From Mangrovivirga cuniculi (GTDB lineage: Bacteria; Bacteroidota; Bacteroidia; Cytophagales; Cyclobacteriaceae), in the NCBI RefSeq assembly GCF_005166025.1, contig NZ_CP028923.1, positions 2,234,001 through 2,298,000 on the forward strand: a stretch of DNA of 64,000 nucleotides. The letters are read 5' to 3'. This document shows, piece after piece, positions 26,924 to 36,280 of the stretch. Both the position numbers and the translations under genes were made by a program. The first letter of the stretch is position 1; every line of letters starts with the position of its first letter. Below the pieces are notes generated by a model. That model saw only the letters and a program-made list of their open reading frames with translations, had not been told where the DNA came from and made no database searches.

Positions 26924-27067
26924 TATTTTTGCAATTACCAGAAATTCGAATTTAATTACATAATAAGTAAGAGGGTGGAAAGATTTAATCTTTACATACT
27001 CGTATTTTGGGTTAATGTTGTTTATTGAGAAGGGCTGCTCCACGAAGGATGCGGCCTTTTTTTATGC
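26924..27067 (+). ncRNA. putative small RNA, cassette B
   Basis: A TATTTTTG box at 26924-26931 starts this unit. A small hairpin AAAGATT/AATCTTT follows (about 26979-26993), then the 34-bp segment shared with cassette A at 27003-27036, and a strong terminator GGCTGC/GCGGCC followed by seven T residues ending near 27063. The expected RNA is about 125 nt. The 5' halves of A and B differ while the 3' parts match, as in duplicated regulatory RNAs. Together with cassette A it accounts for most of the 574-bp gap at 26620-27193. Confidence 0.6.
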
Positions 27068-27193
27068 CTAAATAAAAAATATTCTTCATGCATACTTTTT
27101 TTTGCATTTAAAATTATTTTATTTGCTATTCGGAAAACTGTTTTTATTAATTAATTTCATTAAGACTAACAACTAACGAAACCTGAAATAAAC

Positions 27194-28876
27194 ATGACTG
27201 AAAGCATATGGTTGAAGAACTACCCTAAGGGTGTGCCTCATACTATCGATCCGGATAAATACAGCTCACTTGTCGATCTTTTTGAAGAATCTGTCAAAAC
27301 TTACAAAGACAGGGTTGCCTATATTAATATGGGTAAATCGATCACTTTTGGAGAGTTGGATGATCTTTCAAAGCGTTTTGCATCATATTTACAAAATGAG
27401 TTGAATATCAAAAAAGGAGACAGAGTTGCTATTCAAATGCCAAATTGTCTTCAATATCCTGTAGCTATGTTTGGCGTACTTCGTGCTGGTGCGATCGTAG
27501 TTAATACAAATCCGCTATACACTGCCAGGGAGATGGAGCATCAATTTAAAGATTCCGGAGTTGGAACGGTCATAATGATCGCAAACTTTGCCAGTAATCT
27601 TGAAAAGATTATTGATAAGACAAACATTAAGAATGTTATAATTACCGAACTGGGCGATATGCTTGGTTTTCTAAAGGGTAACATTGTAAACCTGGTAGTG
27701 AAGTATGTTAAAAAAATGGTGCCGGAATATAATCTGCCTGGCGCTATTAAATTTAAAGATACTTTAAAAGCTGATGCTGAAGGTTACGACAGGGTGCCGG
27801 TTTCTGGACAGGATCTTGCTTTTCTTCAGTATACAGGAGGAACTACCGGAGTTTCAAAAGGAGCGATGCTGACTCACCGAAATATCATTGCTAATGCTGA
27901 ACAAACTCATGGCTGGATGAAGCCAAAGCTGGTAGAGGGAGAGGAGTTGATGGTAACAGCACTGCCTCTATATCACATTTTCGCTCTTACAGTCAATTGC
28001 ATTTTAATGTTTAAAATAGGTGCATCAAATCTTTTGATTACCAATCCACGGGATATGAAGGCTTATTGCAAGGAGCTGACAAAATATGATTTCACAGTCA
28101 TGACCGGTGTTAATACCTTATTTAATGGTATGTTAAATCATGAAGATTTTAAAAAGATTGATTTTTCTAAGTTGAAGTTTTCAGTTGGTGGTGGTATGGC
28201 TGTTCAGCGTTCAGTTGCAGAAAAATGGCAGAAAGAAACTAATTCAACTCTTATTGAAGGTTACGGATTAACAGAATCTTCTCCCGTATTAAATTGCAAC
28301 CCCCTGGATGGATCAGATAAGATCGGAACTATCGGATTACCACTTCCGAGTACTCTTATAAAAATTGTTGATGACGAAGGAAATGAATTACCCCAGGGAG
28401 AACGTGGTGAGCTTTGTGCTTATGGGCCACAGATAATGAAAGGTTACTGGCAAAATGAAGAAGCAACCGAAAATGTCATGAACGATGGCTGGTTAAAAAC
28501 TGGTGATATCGCAGAAATGGATACAGACGGATTCTTCAAAATTGTAGATCGTAAAAAAGAAATGATCAATGTTTCCGGATTCAATGTATATCCAAATGAA
28601 GTGGAAGATGCAATCGCTGCTCATGATAAAGTTCTGGAGGTTGGAGCTATTGGCGTACCTGACGATAAATCTACTGAAGCAGTTAAGGTTTATGTCGTGA
28701 AAAAGGAAGATGATCTGACAGAAGATGAATTACATGCCTATTGTAAAGAAAATCTGACCGGATATAAGCGTCCAAAATATGTTGAGTTTACGGATGAGTT
28801 ACCTAAATCAAATGTTGGAAAGATTCTTAGAAGAGTTTTAAGAGATAATGATCCAATGGTTAGGGATAATTCCTGA
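27194..28876 (+). CDS. fadD: long-chain fatty acid--CoA ligase
   Basis: The enzyme activates fatty acids to acyl-CoA through an acyl-adenylate. The 560-residue protein shows the AMP-binding signature YTGGTTGVSKGAML (about 214-227), the A5 motif EGYGLTESSP, the A7 region GWLKTGDIAEMD and the C-terminal A8/A10 motifs DRKKEMINVSGFNVYPNEVEDAI and PKSNVGKILRR with the catalytic Lys. Length and N-terminus (SIWLKNYPKGVPHTID) match FadD-type ligases. It is a single gene with a bidirectional terminator at 28954-28992. Confidence 0.93.
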   Translation: MTESIWLKNYPKGVPHTIDPDKYSSLVDLFEESVKTYKDRVAYINMGKSITFGELDDLSKRFASYLQNELNIKKGDRVAIQMPNCLQYPVAMFGVLRAGAIVVNTNPLYTAREMEHQFKDSGVGTVIMIANFASNLEKIIDKTNIKNVIITELGDMLGFLKGNIVNLVVKYVKKMVPEYNLPGAIKFKDTLKADAEGYDRVPVSGQDLAFLQYTGGTTGVSKGAMLTHRNIIANAEQTHGWMKPKLVEGEELMVTALPLYHIFALTVNCILMFKIGASNLLITNPRDMKAYCKELTKYDFTVMTGVNTLFNGMLNHEDFKKIDFSKLKFSVGGGMAVQRSVAEKWQKETNSTLIEGYGLTESSPVLNCNPLDGSDKIGTIGLPLPSTLIKIVDDEGNELPQGERGELCAYGPQIMKGYWQNEEATENVMNDGWLKTGDIAEMDTDGFFKIVDRKKEMINVSGFNVYPNEVEDAIAAHDKVLEVGAIGVPDDKSTEAVKVYVVKKEDDLTEDELHAYCKENLTGYKRPKYVEFTDELPKSNVGKILRRVLRDNDPMVRDNS

Positions 28877-28953
28877 TAAAAGTTATATTTGTAAACGGTA
28901 TTGAATTACAAATTGCGGATTTGCTTAACGATCTCAACTTTTGTAAAAAAATA

Positions 28954-28992
28954 AAGCCGGATAGTTTCTTAGAAATTATCCGGCTTTTCTCT
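28954..28992. terminator. bidirectional terminator between fadD and the zinc-motif protein gene
   Basis: AAAGCCGGATA and TATCCGGC with the inner pair TTTC/GAAA form a long stem. T-rich tails lie on both strands, so it can serve both convergent genes. Confidence 0.85.
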
Positions 28993-29008
28993 TTTATATC
29001 TTTTTATT

Positions 29009-29590
29009 CTATACGATCATTAATGAAGGATCTTTCAAAAGATCATTGATCTCTGAAGGAGGACCGAAGTGCTTGTTTTTAAATCCATTAAGCAAATCGA
29101 TAGTTGGATTAGACATTAAATTGGATAATTCATCCATTACCTCACCACTTAACATGTAAGGAGAAGTATTCGGCATTAATGTCTTTCCTTTACACACAGC
29201 GAACAATTGATATTCTTCTACCTCTTTTACATCTGTTCCTTTTATCAGGCAGGAGTTAGTGTTTTGATCAATATTATCAGGATCTATCAATAATTCATCC
29301 TGACTTTTACTCATCAGGTGATCCTGGAAATATTCGTCAATACTTTTTCTGCTGTCTTTTGATAATTGTTTCCTGAACATATCTGCACATGATAAACACA
29401 TAGCATATTCAAATACTACATCTTCAGCATCAAGTTTAGGATAACGTTTTACGACTTTTTCAATAACGTATTGATTGTTAGTAAGGTATAACTCCTTATT
29501 ACATTCTATACAAAATTGAAAAGGAGCCCTTTCAGCATAAGAATAAAATTGTCTTGGAATTTCAATTAGATTGCTTTCTTGATCAGGCAT
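29009..29590 (-). CDS. hypothetical protein with a four-cysteine motif
   Basis: The 193-residue soluble protein has FCIECNKEL (about residues 22-26) and, some 38 residues later, CLSCADMF, a C-x2-C ... C-x2-C arrangement that fits a structural zinc site. The remainder is mostly acidic and helical with no further motif. I do not recognise a named family. It converges with fadD and is divergent from the TerB-like gene, and it seems to be a single-gene unit. Confidence 0.72.
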   Translation of the reverse strand: MPDQESNLIEIPRQFYSYAERAPFQFCIECNKELYLTNNQYVIEKVVKRYPKLDAEDVVFEYAMCLSCADMFRKQLSKDSRKSIDEYFQDHLMSKSQDELLIDPDNIDQNTNSCLIKGTDVKEVEEYQLFAVCKGKTLMPNTSPYMLSGEVMDELSNLMSNPTIDLLNGFKNKHFGPPSEINDLLKDPSLMIV

Positions 29591-29724
29591 CTGTCACATT
29601 TTTGGCTTTACACACATTGCAAAATTAAGAATAAAATAGGAGAATCCTAAGACTAAATTGCCCGATTTTATTACTTTGATTTATTTCAAGAATTAATTAT
29701 CTTATTACAATAAAATTTATCGTT

Positions 29725-30174
29725 ATGGTAGGATTTTTCGAAACTGAACACCTGAAATTCAAGAAAGATTACATGTCAAATTTAATAGCGTTGGCTCATG
29801 CTGATGGTCATTTGCATGATAAGGAACTGGCATTTATCATTAATGCAGCCAAAAGGTTAAATCTAAAAGACAAGCATCTAAAGGAACTTCTGGACGACGC
29901 AGACAATCTGAAAATTAAGGTTCCTGCCAGTATGAATTCAAAACTCGATTTATTACATGATCTGACAATTGTCATCCTTGCTGATGGCAGAGTAGATGAA
30001 AATGAAATCGAATTTTGCAGACATGTAGCCGATCTTATGGGATTAAAGGAAACATTCGTGATCGACCTGGTTTATAAGTTTCAATCCGGTCACCCTAATC
30101 TTACCCAATGGGAAGAAATAAAAGAGCAATATTTAAACGATAAAAGTATTCTTGATCCGTCATTAAATACCTAG
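29725..30174 (+). CDS. TerB-like protein
   Basis: The 149-residue all-helical protein repeats the TerB pattern twice: LIALAHADGHLHDKELAFI near residue 20 and LTIVILADGRVDENEIEF near residue 80. The acidic D-G-x-x-D/H-x-x-E loops are typical of TerB-like domains. Such proteins often sit at the inner membrane face and bind metal or partner proteins. Linking this to tellurite would go beyond the evidence. It overlaps the end of the convergent smc gene by 12 bp. Confidence 0.82.
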   Translation: MVGFFETEHLKFKKDYMSNLIALAHADGHLHDKELAFIINAAKRLNLKDKHLKELLDDADNLKIKVPASMNSKLDLLHDLTIVILADGRVDENEIEFCRHVADLMGLKETFVIDLVYKFQSGHPNLTQWEEIKEQYLNDKSILDPSLNT

Positions 30175-33100
30175 TTCATTCTGCAATTCACGAAGATCTA
30201 CCGGTACCACCCTCGAAACCCCCTGCTCGATCATTGTAATGCCGTAAATGATATCCGTGGAAGCCATAGTACGCTTATTGTGCGTTACAATGATGAACTG
30301 TGAATCCTTACTGAATGTCTTGATGATATTATTGAACTTATCAATATTCGCATCATCTAATGGTGCGTCTACCTCATCAAATATACAGAATGGCGCCGGC
30401 TTCAATAAGTAAATCGCAAACAATAAAGATGTTGCTGTAAGGGTTTTTTCACCACCGGAAAGCTGATTAATTGTCAATGGCCGCTTACCTTTTGGCTTAG
30501 CCATGATTTCTATTTTGGAATCAAGCGGATTATCAGGGTCTACTAATTTAAGATCACAATCATCTTCCACAGTAAAAAGAGAACGGAATACCTTGAGGAA
30601 ATTTTCTTTGATCATTTCAAAAGACTCCAGGAAACTTTCCCTTGCCACAGTGTCGATCTCACTAATCGTTTCCAGTAATGATTCTTTAGCTTCAATAAGA
30701 TCATCGCGTTGCTGGGTGATGAAATCATGTCTTTCTTTGATTTCCTGGTAAGCCTCCATTGCCATCGGGTTGATCGGGCCTATCCGGTCCATTTTATCTT
30801 TGATCTTATGAACTCTCGTTCGCAATTCCTCTTCATCCATCCCTGAGTCAGGAAGTTCTTCTGAACTTTTCCTTAAAAGTGAATCCAGGTCAACTTCAAA
30901 TTCAACAGAAAGTCGCTCTTTTATACTTGTCAGGTTAAGCTTCGCATCGTTGAGACTAGATTTTAATTCCATTACAAGCGTATCGACATCTTCTTTTCTG
31001 TGATGAAATTCTTTAAGAGATTTTTCATACTCATCGACATTTCCACGGGCAGCATAATATTCTCTTTCAGCTTCATTCACACCCGCTTCGATCTGCTCTT
31101 TTTCCTGATACATTTCGATCAGTTCATCTTCTGCATGTTCTGATCTGTCAAGAAGCCCTTTTACCTCATCTTCAGTTTCTTTTAGTTCCTCTTGATTTTT
31201 TTCAATTCTAATCTTACTGCTTTCATGGGCAGACTCCTTAAACGAAATTTCCTGTTCGATAGAATTCAGTTTGTTCTGAATCTGATGGAATTTTATATTT
31301 TCGTCATTATAAGCAGCAGATTTTTCTGAAAGAAGTTCATTTTTTTCTTCCAGCTGATCACTGAGAATCGCTATTTGTTCTTCAGTTTCATTGAGCACTG
31401 CTTCTTCTTCAGAGACTTTAGGTCTGAGAGTTTCAAGATCCTCTCTGTATTCAGTTATTTTTTCCTGGATATCTTCCCTTCGATTGGCATTACTGCTCAG
31501 CATTTCAGAGAACTGCTCATGCTTTGTCTTTAAAGAAACATATTCCTCATTGATCTGAGCAATTTGCTGTTTGAGTTCTTCAATTTCTTCTTTCTCAGAG
31601 CTCTCGAGTAGTTTGTGAAGTTCTTTTTGATTTTCTTCCAGGCTCTTGTTTACCTGGTGAATTTTTTTCGAAAAAGTTTCTATCTGTTCCTGAAGCTTTT
31701 CCAGGTTTTTTGCTCTACCAATTCTCTTTCCTTCGAAAAGTCCTACAGACCCTCCGGTGATACTGTTTACCCTTCGGGTTATTTTTCCACTGATAGTAAT
31801 GAAAATGCAATCCGGATCATTTGGGATATCGCTTTCGTCTCCATCTACGATGTAAACATTATCCAGAACATGAGAGACCAGCTTCCTGTATTTCTCATCG
31901 TATTCGATTACCTCAGTTGCAGGGAAAGCTTTATCGAAGAATTTATGTTCCGTATTCTTTTTCTTTTCAAAACTGTCGAGAATAAAGAAATGCGCTTTTC
32001 CTTTTGAAGCCTCACTTAATAAATTGATCGCCTTATAAGCTTCTGCATAGTCGTTAACTATGTAGTAATTCATATAAGGCTCAAGGAAATTTTCAATGGT
32101 TACCCTGTATTTTTCATCTGTAGTCAGGACATCAGAGAGCAGGGGAGCATCAGTTTTCCAATTCTTATGTTTTTTAAGGAATTTAATCGCCTCAGGGAAG
32201 CCCTCAAGATTGTCAACCAGGGATTTGGTCAGATTGTACTCGTTTTGTTTTGCATCGAGCTTCCTGTTTGTCTGATGCATTTCCTCTTTGATAACTTCGA
32301 TTGTCTTTTTTACTGCCTCGAGTCTCTGCTGTAATTGCTCTTCTTTTGCCTGCTTTTGTGCCAGGTTATCTTTTTTCTCGTTCAGATAGTCAGAAAGTTC
32401 ATTTAGCTTTTCAGCAAACTGCTCGATATTGGCAGTTTTTTCTGACGTTTCATCGGCGGTTTTTTCCAGTTCCTGCTGGAAAGAATTGACTTGAATTTCT
32501 TTGATCTCCAGTTCTTTCTTGATCTGGTAGACATTGTTTTGCTTTTCTCTCAGAGTTTTATTTAAAGCAGATACCTTTTCCTGAATTATAGCAGTTTCAG
32601 ACTTTTGCTCTTCGTATGCAGCTTTTAATTCCTCGACATAAGCAGTTGCCTCGGTAACATTTTTTTCAACGACGGATTTTTCTTCGTTGAGACTTTTAAT
32701 GCTAAAAGCGGCTCTTTCGTTACTTTTTTTATCGTGGTCTATTTGCTCTCGAAGCTTATCAGTTTTGTCAGTAAGAAAGCGCATTCTTTCGTTTTTGATC
32801 TTATTCTCACTTTCGTACTGTCTGATCTTCGCTACATAATTGTTTAATGACTTTTGTCTGCTGGATAAAAGCTTCTCCTTGCCGATAATATCTGCCTTGA
32901 GCTTCTCTATCTCCGCTTCCTTTTCTTTCACCTGCTTAGAGATCGCAACTTTTTTGTCATTCTCTTCCTCCAGCCTTTTTTCGATATTATTGATATTGGC
33001 CTTTTGCTCTGATACTGATTTTACAGCAAGTTCAATTGAAAGGTCTTTATACTCCTTTTTAAAATTGTAGTATTTCTCAGCCTGCTTTGCCTGTCTTTCT

Positions 33101-33714
33101 AATGATTTTAAGTTTTTATCTATCTCAAATAAGAGGTCTTCAACCCTGTTAAGGTCATCGTCTGTTCCCTGTAGCTTTCTTAAAGTTTCCTTTTTCCTTA
33201 TTTTGAATTTTGATACCCCCGCAGCTTCCTCGAATAAATCTCTCCTTGCATTATCCTTATCATTTAGGATATCATCGACCATTTTAAGCTCGATGATAGC
33301 ATAAGAGTTTGACGAAATACCAGTGTCGAGGAAAAGGCTGGTAATATCTTTTAATCTACAGGTAACACCATTGAGAAGGTATTCACTTTCACCTGACCGA
33401 TAATATCTTCTGGTAATAGTGACTTGAGAGTATTCTGTTGGTAACAAGTTTTTTGTGTTGTTAAAGGTCATTGAGACCTCAGCCATACCTGCAGCTTTAC
33501 GTTTTTTAGTACCATTAAAAATGACATTTTCCATCTTATCAGACCGAAGGTTTCTTGTTCTTTGCTCACCAAGTACCCATCTGATCGCATCTACTACATT
33601 GGATTTACCACACCCATTAGGACCGACAATTCCTGTAATACCTTCATCAAAGTTGATTACAATCCGATCTCCAAAGCTCTTAAATCCTTTAATCTCAAGT
33701 TTCGAAAGCTGCAT
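30163..33714 (-). CDS. smc: chromosome segregation protein SMC
   Basis: SMC is the ATP-driven DNA-loop-forming motor that organises the chromosome. The 1183 residues match the usual size. The N-terminal head has Walker A GPNGCGKSN (about 32-40). Long coiled coils run from about 170 to 500 and 690 to 1020 around a hinge (about 510-680, with SITGGSVGLFEGKRIGR at its end). The C-terminal head has the signature LSGGEKTLTA and Walker B FCIFDEVDAPLDD. The kleisin partners ScpA and ScpB are not in this window. Confidence 0.97.
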   Translation of the reverse strand: MQLSKLEIKGFKSFGDRIVINFDEGITGIVGPNGCGKSNVVDAIRWVLGEQRTRNLRSDKMENVIFNGTKKRKAAGMAEVSMTFNNTKNLLPTEYSQVTITRRYYRSGESEYLLNGVTCRLKDITSLFLDTGISSNSYAIIELKMVDDILNDKDNARRDLFEEAAGVSKFKIRKKETLRKLQGTDDDLNRVEDLLFEIDKNLKSLERQAKQAEKYYNFKKEYKDLSIELAVKSVSEQKANINNIEKRLEEENDKKVAISKQVKEKEAEIEKLKADIIGKEKLLSSRQKSLNNYVAKIRQYESENKIKNERMRFLTDKTDKLREQIDHDKKSNERAAFSIKSLNEEKSVVEKNVTEATAYVEELKAAYEEQKSETAIIQEKVSALNKTLREKQNNVYQIKKELEIKEIQVNSFQQELEKTADETSEKTANIEQFAEKLNELSDYLNEKKDNLAQKQAKEEQLQQRLEAVKKTIEVIKEEMHQTNRKLDAKQNEYNLTKSLVDNLEGFPEAIKFLKKHKNWKTDAPLLSDVLTTDEKYRVTIENFLEPYMNYYIVNDYAEAYKAINLLSEASKGKAHFFILDSFEKKKNTEHKFFDKAFPATEVIEYDEKYRKLVSHVLDNVYIVDGDESDIPNDPDCIFITISGKITRRVNSITGGSVGLFEGKRIGRAKNLEKLQEQIETFSKKIHQVNKSLEENQKELHKLLESSEKEEIEELKQQIAQINEEYVSLKTKHEQFSEMLSSNANRREDIQEKITEYREDLETLRPKVSEEEAVLNETEEQIAILSDQLEEKNELLSEKSAAYNDENIKFHQIQNKLNSIEQEISFKESAHESSKIRIEKNQEELKETEDEVKGLLDRSEHAEDELIEMYQEKEQIEAGVNEAEREYYAARGNVDEYEKSLKEFHHRKEDVDTLVMELKSSLNDAKLNLTSIKERLSVEFEVDLDSLLRKSSEELPDSGMDEEELRTRVHKIKDKMDRIGPINPMAMEAYQEIKERHDFITQQRDDLIEAKESLLETISEIDTVARESFLESFEMIKENFLKVFRSLFTVEDDCDLKLVDPDNPLDSKIEIMAKPKGKRPLTINQLSGGEKTLTATSLLFAIYLLKPAPFCIFDEVDAPLDDANIDKFNNIIKTFSKDSQFIIVTHNKRTMASTDIIYGITMIEQGVSRVVPVDLRELQNELGI

Positions 33715-33856
33715 GCAGGTTTATTTATTAGGTTTTTATTCCGGATTTGATTAAAATTGACTGTTGGCTTAAAGACAACGTCGAAACAATTTATTAAGAT
33801 AATATTTTTGACCCGGAGCCTTCAAAATTAATATTATTTTTTAAAAAATCTATTTA

Positions 33857-34348
33857 ATGGACATATTAGAATTTCTTCCCTTTATAATTGCCATTATTAT
33901 ATATCTTGTTCAACAAGCATTGAAGGCAAATAAAGACTCGTCAAAGTCCTCTCCACCAATGGATCAGGAGAGTGGGGGAGGTAGACCTAAGTCTTTTGAA
34001 GAACTGCTTGAAGAAATTCAGGGTGGAAAAGGATCTTCTGATACAACAGAGGAATACGAGTCATATGAAGAATATGAGCCCGAGCCTGTTCAACAATCCA
34101 CACGAGAATATACGGGTGAGGAAGAAAGTTCTGTCGTAGAACGCTTCAGGAAATCTGTAAAAGAAGCTGAAAATACAGTTAAAATAGAAGATAAACGTAG
34201 TACTGATCTTGATAAAGGCCTGAGATTTGAGGAATTCAAGATCAAAAAGAAAAAAACTGAAGGTTCCAGGTATAAAAAAATGCTTAGAAATAGTAATTCA
34301 GCAAAAGACGCAATAATTCTAAGTGAAATACTGAAAAGAAAATACTAA
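33857..34348 (+). CDS. hypothetical single-pass membrane protein
   Basis: The 163-residue protein begins with one hydrophobic helix (ILEFLPFIIAIIIYLVQQAL, residues 3-22). A flexible Ser/Gly/Glu-rich region follows (KDSSKSSPPMDQESGGGRPKSFEELLEEIQGG), then a charged helical C-terminus. The pattern suggests an inner-membrane anchor with a long cytoplasmic tail. No enzyme motif is present and I do not recognise the family. It is divergent from smc and convergent with the App1-like gene, touching it end to end. Confidence 0.7.
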   Translation: MDILEFLPFIIAIIIYLVQQALKANKDSSKSSPPMDQESGGGRPKSFEELLEEIQGGKGSSDTTEEYESYEEYEPEPVQQSTREYTGEEESSVVERFRKSVKEAENTVKIEDKRSTDLDKGLRFEEFKIKKKKTEGSRYKKMLRNSNSAKDAIILSEILKRKY

Positions 34349-35332
34349 TCAAACGTTGACGGTATTAAAATGTTCTTCAAATTTTTCTTTCAATTCGGAA
34401 CCATCTTCTCCGGTAATAAAAGGAATATTTTTGCTTTCAAGATCTTGACTGATCTTTTCCAATTCATTTTCTCTCTTACTTTTTTGAGAATAAGTTCTGA
34501 TTAAAACTGCTTTTACTCTATTAGGATATTTTCTGGCAATCTCCTGGTAAATTTCCGGATCATGTTGTGAATTATCACCGACAAGAACAAAACGAGTATT
34601 TTTCATTAAGTGCATAACAAACATGATCGAACGGAATTTATGAAAATCATGATCCTTATTTTTATCCTTTTTTTTGAAGAATTCTTTTACAACCTTGTAC
34701 TCATGAAGTAATAATGGTCCCTCCGGAAACATATGTTTCTTGATGAAAGTCGATATCATCAGAAATAAATTCATCTGACTATTTGAGATGTAAAAGATCA
34801 TGCTCTTTCCCTGAGTAAGGAAATTATATAACTCAGCCATGTCACTCACTGGTTTACGGCTATGCGGATTCTTTAAAAACAGATGCTTAATTCTTTTTCT
34901 TATTCGTGTGCTGTGAGATACTAGAATCGTATCGTCTATATCAGAGATCACAGCTTCATCTGTGAAGTTATCCAGGTTGTAAATGAAGGAACTTGACACT
35001 TCAGGAACGATGACTTTAGTTCCGTCATCTAATTTATAATCTATATTTACCTGGTTGATTTTCTTCGATTCCCGAATATCAAAGTCTGTGTGAAAAAAAC
35101 CATTTTCATCGATTTTGATCTCCTTGCAAACATCATCGACGGTAATATTTATTTGTTTATTCTTTGTAGGCTTTTGAGAAAAATATCTATAAACCAGCTT
35201 GATGTTATATAGAGGGTTTGCAGATTTTTTTAACTTCAGGTGCTTTGGCTTCATCCATATTACCTGTCCCTGGATATGAATTTTATTTTCATATTTTAAT
35301 ACAAGTTGCGGTAAAAGATGAGGTTTTTTCAC
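34349..35332 (-). CDS. App1-like phosphatidate phosphatase (DUF2183)
   Basis: The 327-residue protein carries the HAD-type signature SDIDDTILVSH at about residues 133-143 within a DUF2183 domain, together with FYISNSQMNLF and VLVGDNSQHDPEIY later on. The yeast member App1 dephosphorylates phosphatidate to diacylglycerol. A beta-rich N-terminal domain (about 20-115) precedes it. The gene is divergent, 49 bp away, from a diacylglycerol kinase family gene that would catalyse the reverse step, which supports a lipid role. Confidence 0.88.
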   Translation of the reverse strand: MKKPHLLPQLVLKYENKIHIQGQVIWMKPKHLKLKKSANPLYNIKLVYRYFSQKPTKNKQINITVDDVCKEIKIDENGFFHTDFDIRESKKINQVNIDYKLDDGTKVIVPEVSSSFIYNLDNFTDEAVISDIDDTILVSHSTRIRKRIKHLFLKNPHSRKPVSDMAELYNFLTQGKSMIFYISNSQMNLFLMISTFIKKHMFPEGPLLLHEYKVVKEFFKKKDKNKDHDFHKFRSIMFVMHLMKNTRFVLVGDNSQHDPEIYQEIARKYPNRVKAVLIRTYSQKSKRENELEKISQDLESKNIPFITGEDGSELKEKFEEHFNTVNV

Positions 35333-35381
35333 GATATTAGTTTTAGTTAGTAGCTTTCAATACAACAAAAATTTACCCTAA

Positions 35382-36272
35382 ATGTTAGAGAATCCAAAGC
35401 TGGAATGGCTATTTGTTATAAATCCGGTTGCAGGAGCTGAAGATAAAACGGTTTTTGTAAAGAGAATTAAAGAAAAACTAAAAAAAGCAAGTAAATCATA
35501 CCGCTTATATTTTACAACCGGTCATAAGGATTGTGAAATCATAGAGCTTTTTATAAAGAAATTTTCACCTGAAAATATTGCTGTGATCGGAGGTGACGGA
35601 ACCCTGTTGGATGTGGTTACATCAGTTAAGAATAATCCAATCCCGATAGCTATTATTCCGTTTGGATCAGCCAATGGTATGTCTGCTGAATTAGATATCG
35701 AGCCTGATCAGGATATTAGGTTGGATCAAATAATAGGAGGGAGAAAAGTAAAAGATTTTGATCTGATAAAATTTGATGATAACACATATAGTTTGCATAT
35801 CAGTGATATAGGGTTAAATGCAGAGGTAGTTTATGCCTATGATAAAGATGAGGACAGGGGTATGCGCACTTACCTCAAGCATTTGTTGTCTGTCTGGAGT
35901 ACTAAAAAAGAATTTAAGGTTAAGATCACAGCTGATGGTGAAACATATGAGAGAACTGTTTTTATGGTAGTTATTGCAAATGCCAGGAAATATGGTTCCG
36001 GGATGTTGATCAATCCGAAGGGTAAACCCGATGATGGGAAATTTGAACTTTGCCTGGTTACAGATGTGAGTATTGATGGAATGATCAAAGCAGGGTTATC
36101 AAGTATAAATGAGCGATTTGTACCACTGGAATCCCTAGAGACTATTCATTGTAAGAAAGCAACTATTGAACTGGAAGAAGAAAAGATTTTTCAGGTTGAT
36201 GGAGAGGTCGTCGGGAATGTGACTAAGCTAACTCCTGAAATTCTACCCTCAGCAGTTAAGTTAATGCTTTGA
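35382..36272 (+). CDS. diacylglycerol/lipid kinase family protein
   Basis: The 296-residue protein matches the DagK/YegS-type catalytic domain: VINPVAGAEDKT at the start, the nucleotide-binding VIGGDGTLLDVV (about 66-77) and IPFGSANGMSAELDI. The later beta domain includes the conserved Asp/Gly region FDLIKFDDNTYSLHISDIGLNAEVV and KPDDGKFELCLV. It should phosphorylate diacylglycerol or a related lipid. It sits head to head with the App1-like phosphatase. Confidence 0.9.
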   Translation: MLENPKLEWLFVINPVAGAEDKTVFVKRIKEKLKKASKSYRLYFTTGHKDCEIIELFIKKFSPENIAVIGGDGTLLDVVTSVKNNPIPIAIIPFGSANGMSAELDIEPDQDIRLDQIIGGRKVKDFDLIKFDDNTYSLHISDIGLNAEVVYAYDKDEDRGMRTYLKHLLSVWSTKKEFKVKITADGETYERTVFMVVIANARKYGSGMLINPKGKPDDGKFELCLVTDVSIDGMIKAGLSSINERFVPLESLETIHCKKATIELEEEKIFQVDGEVVGNVTKLTPEILPSAVKLML

Positions 36273-36280
36273 CTTTTAAT

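Noticed and set aside
26791-27080. Short peptides starting MLFIEKG in both small-RNA cassettes
   Set aside because: The frames differ in length after the shared core, run through the terminator stems and have no ribosome binding site.
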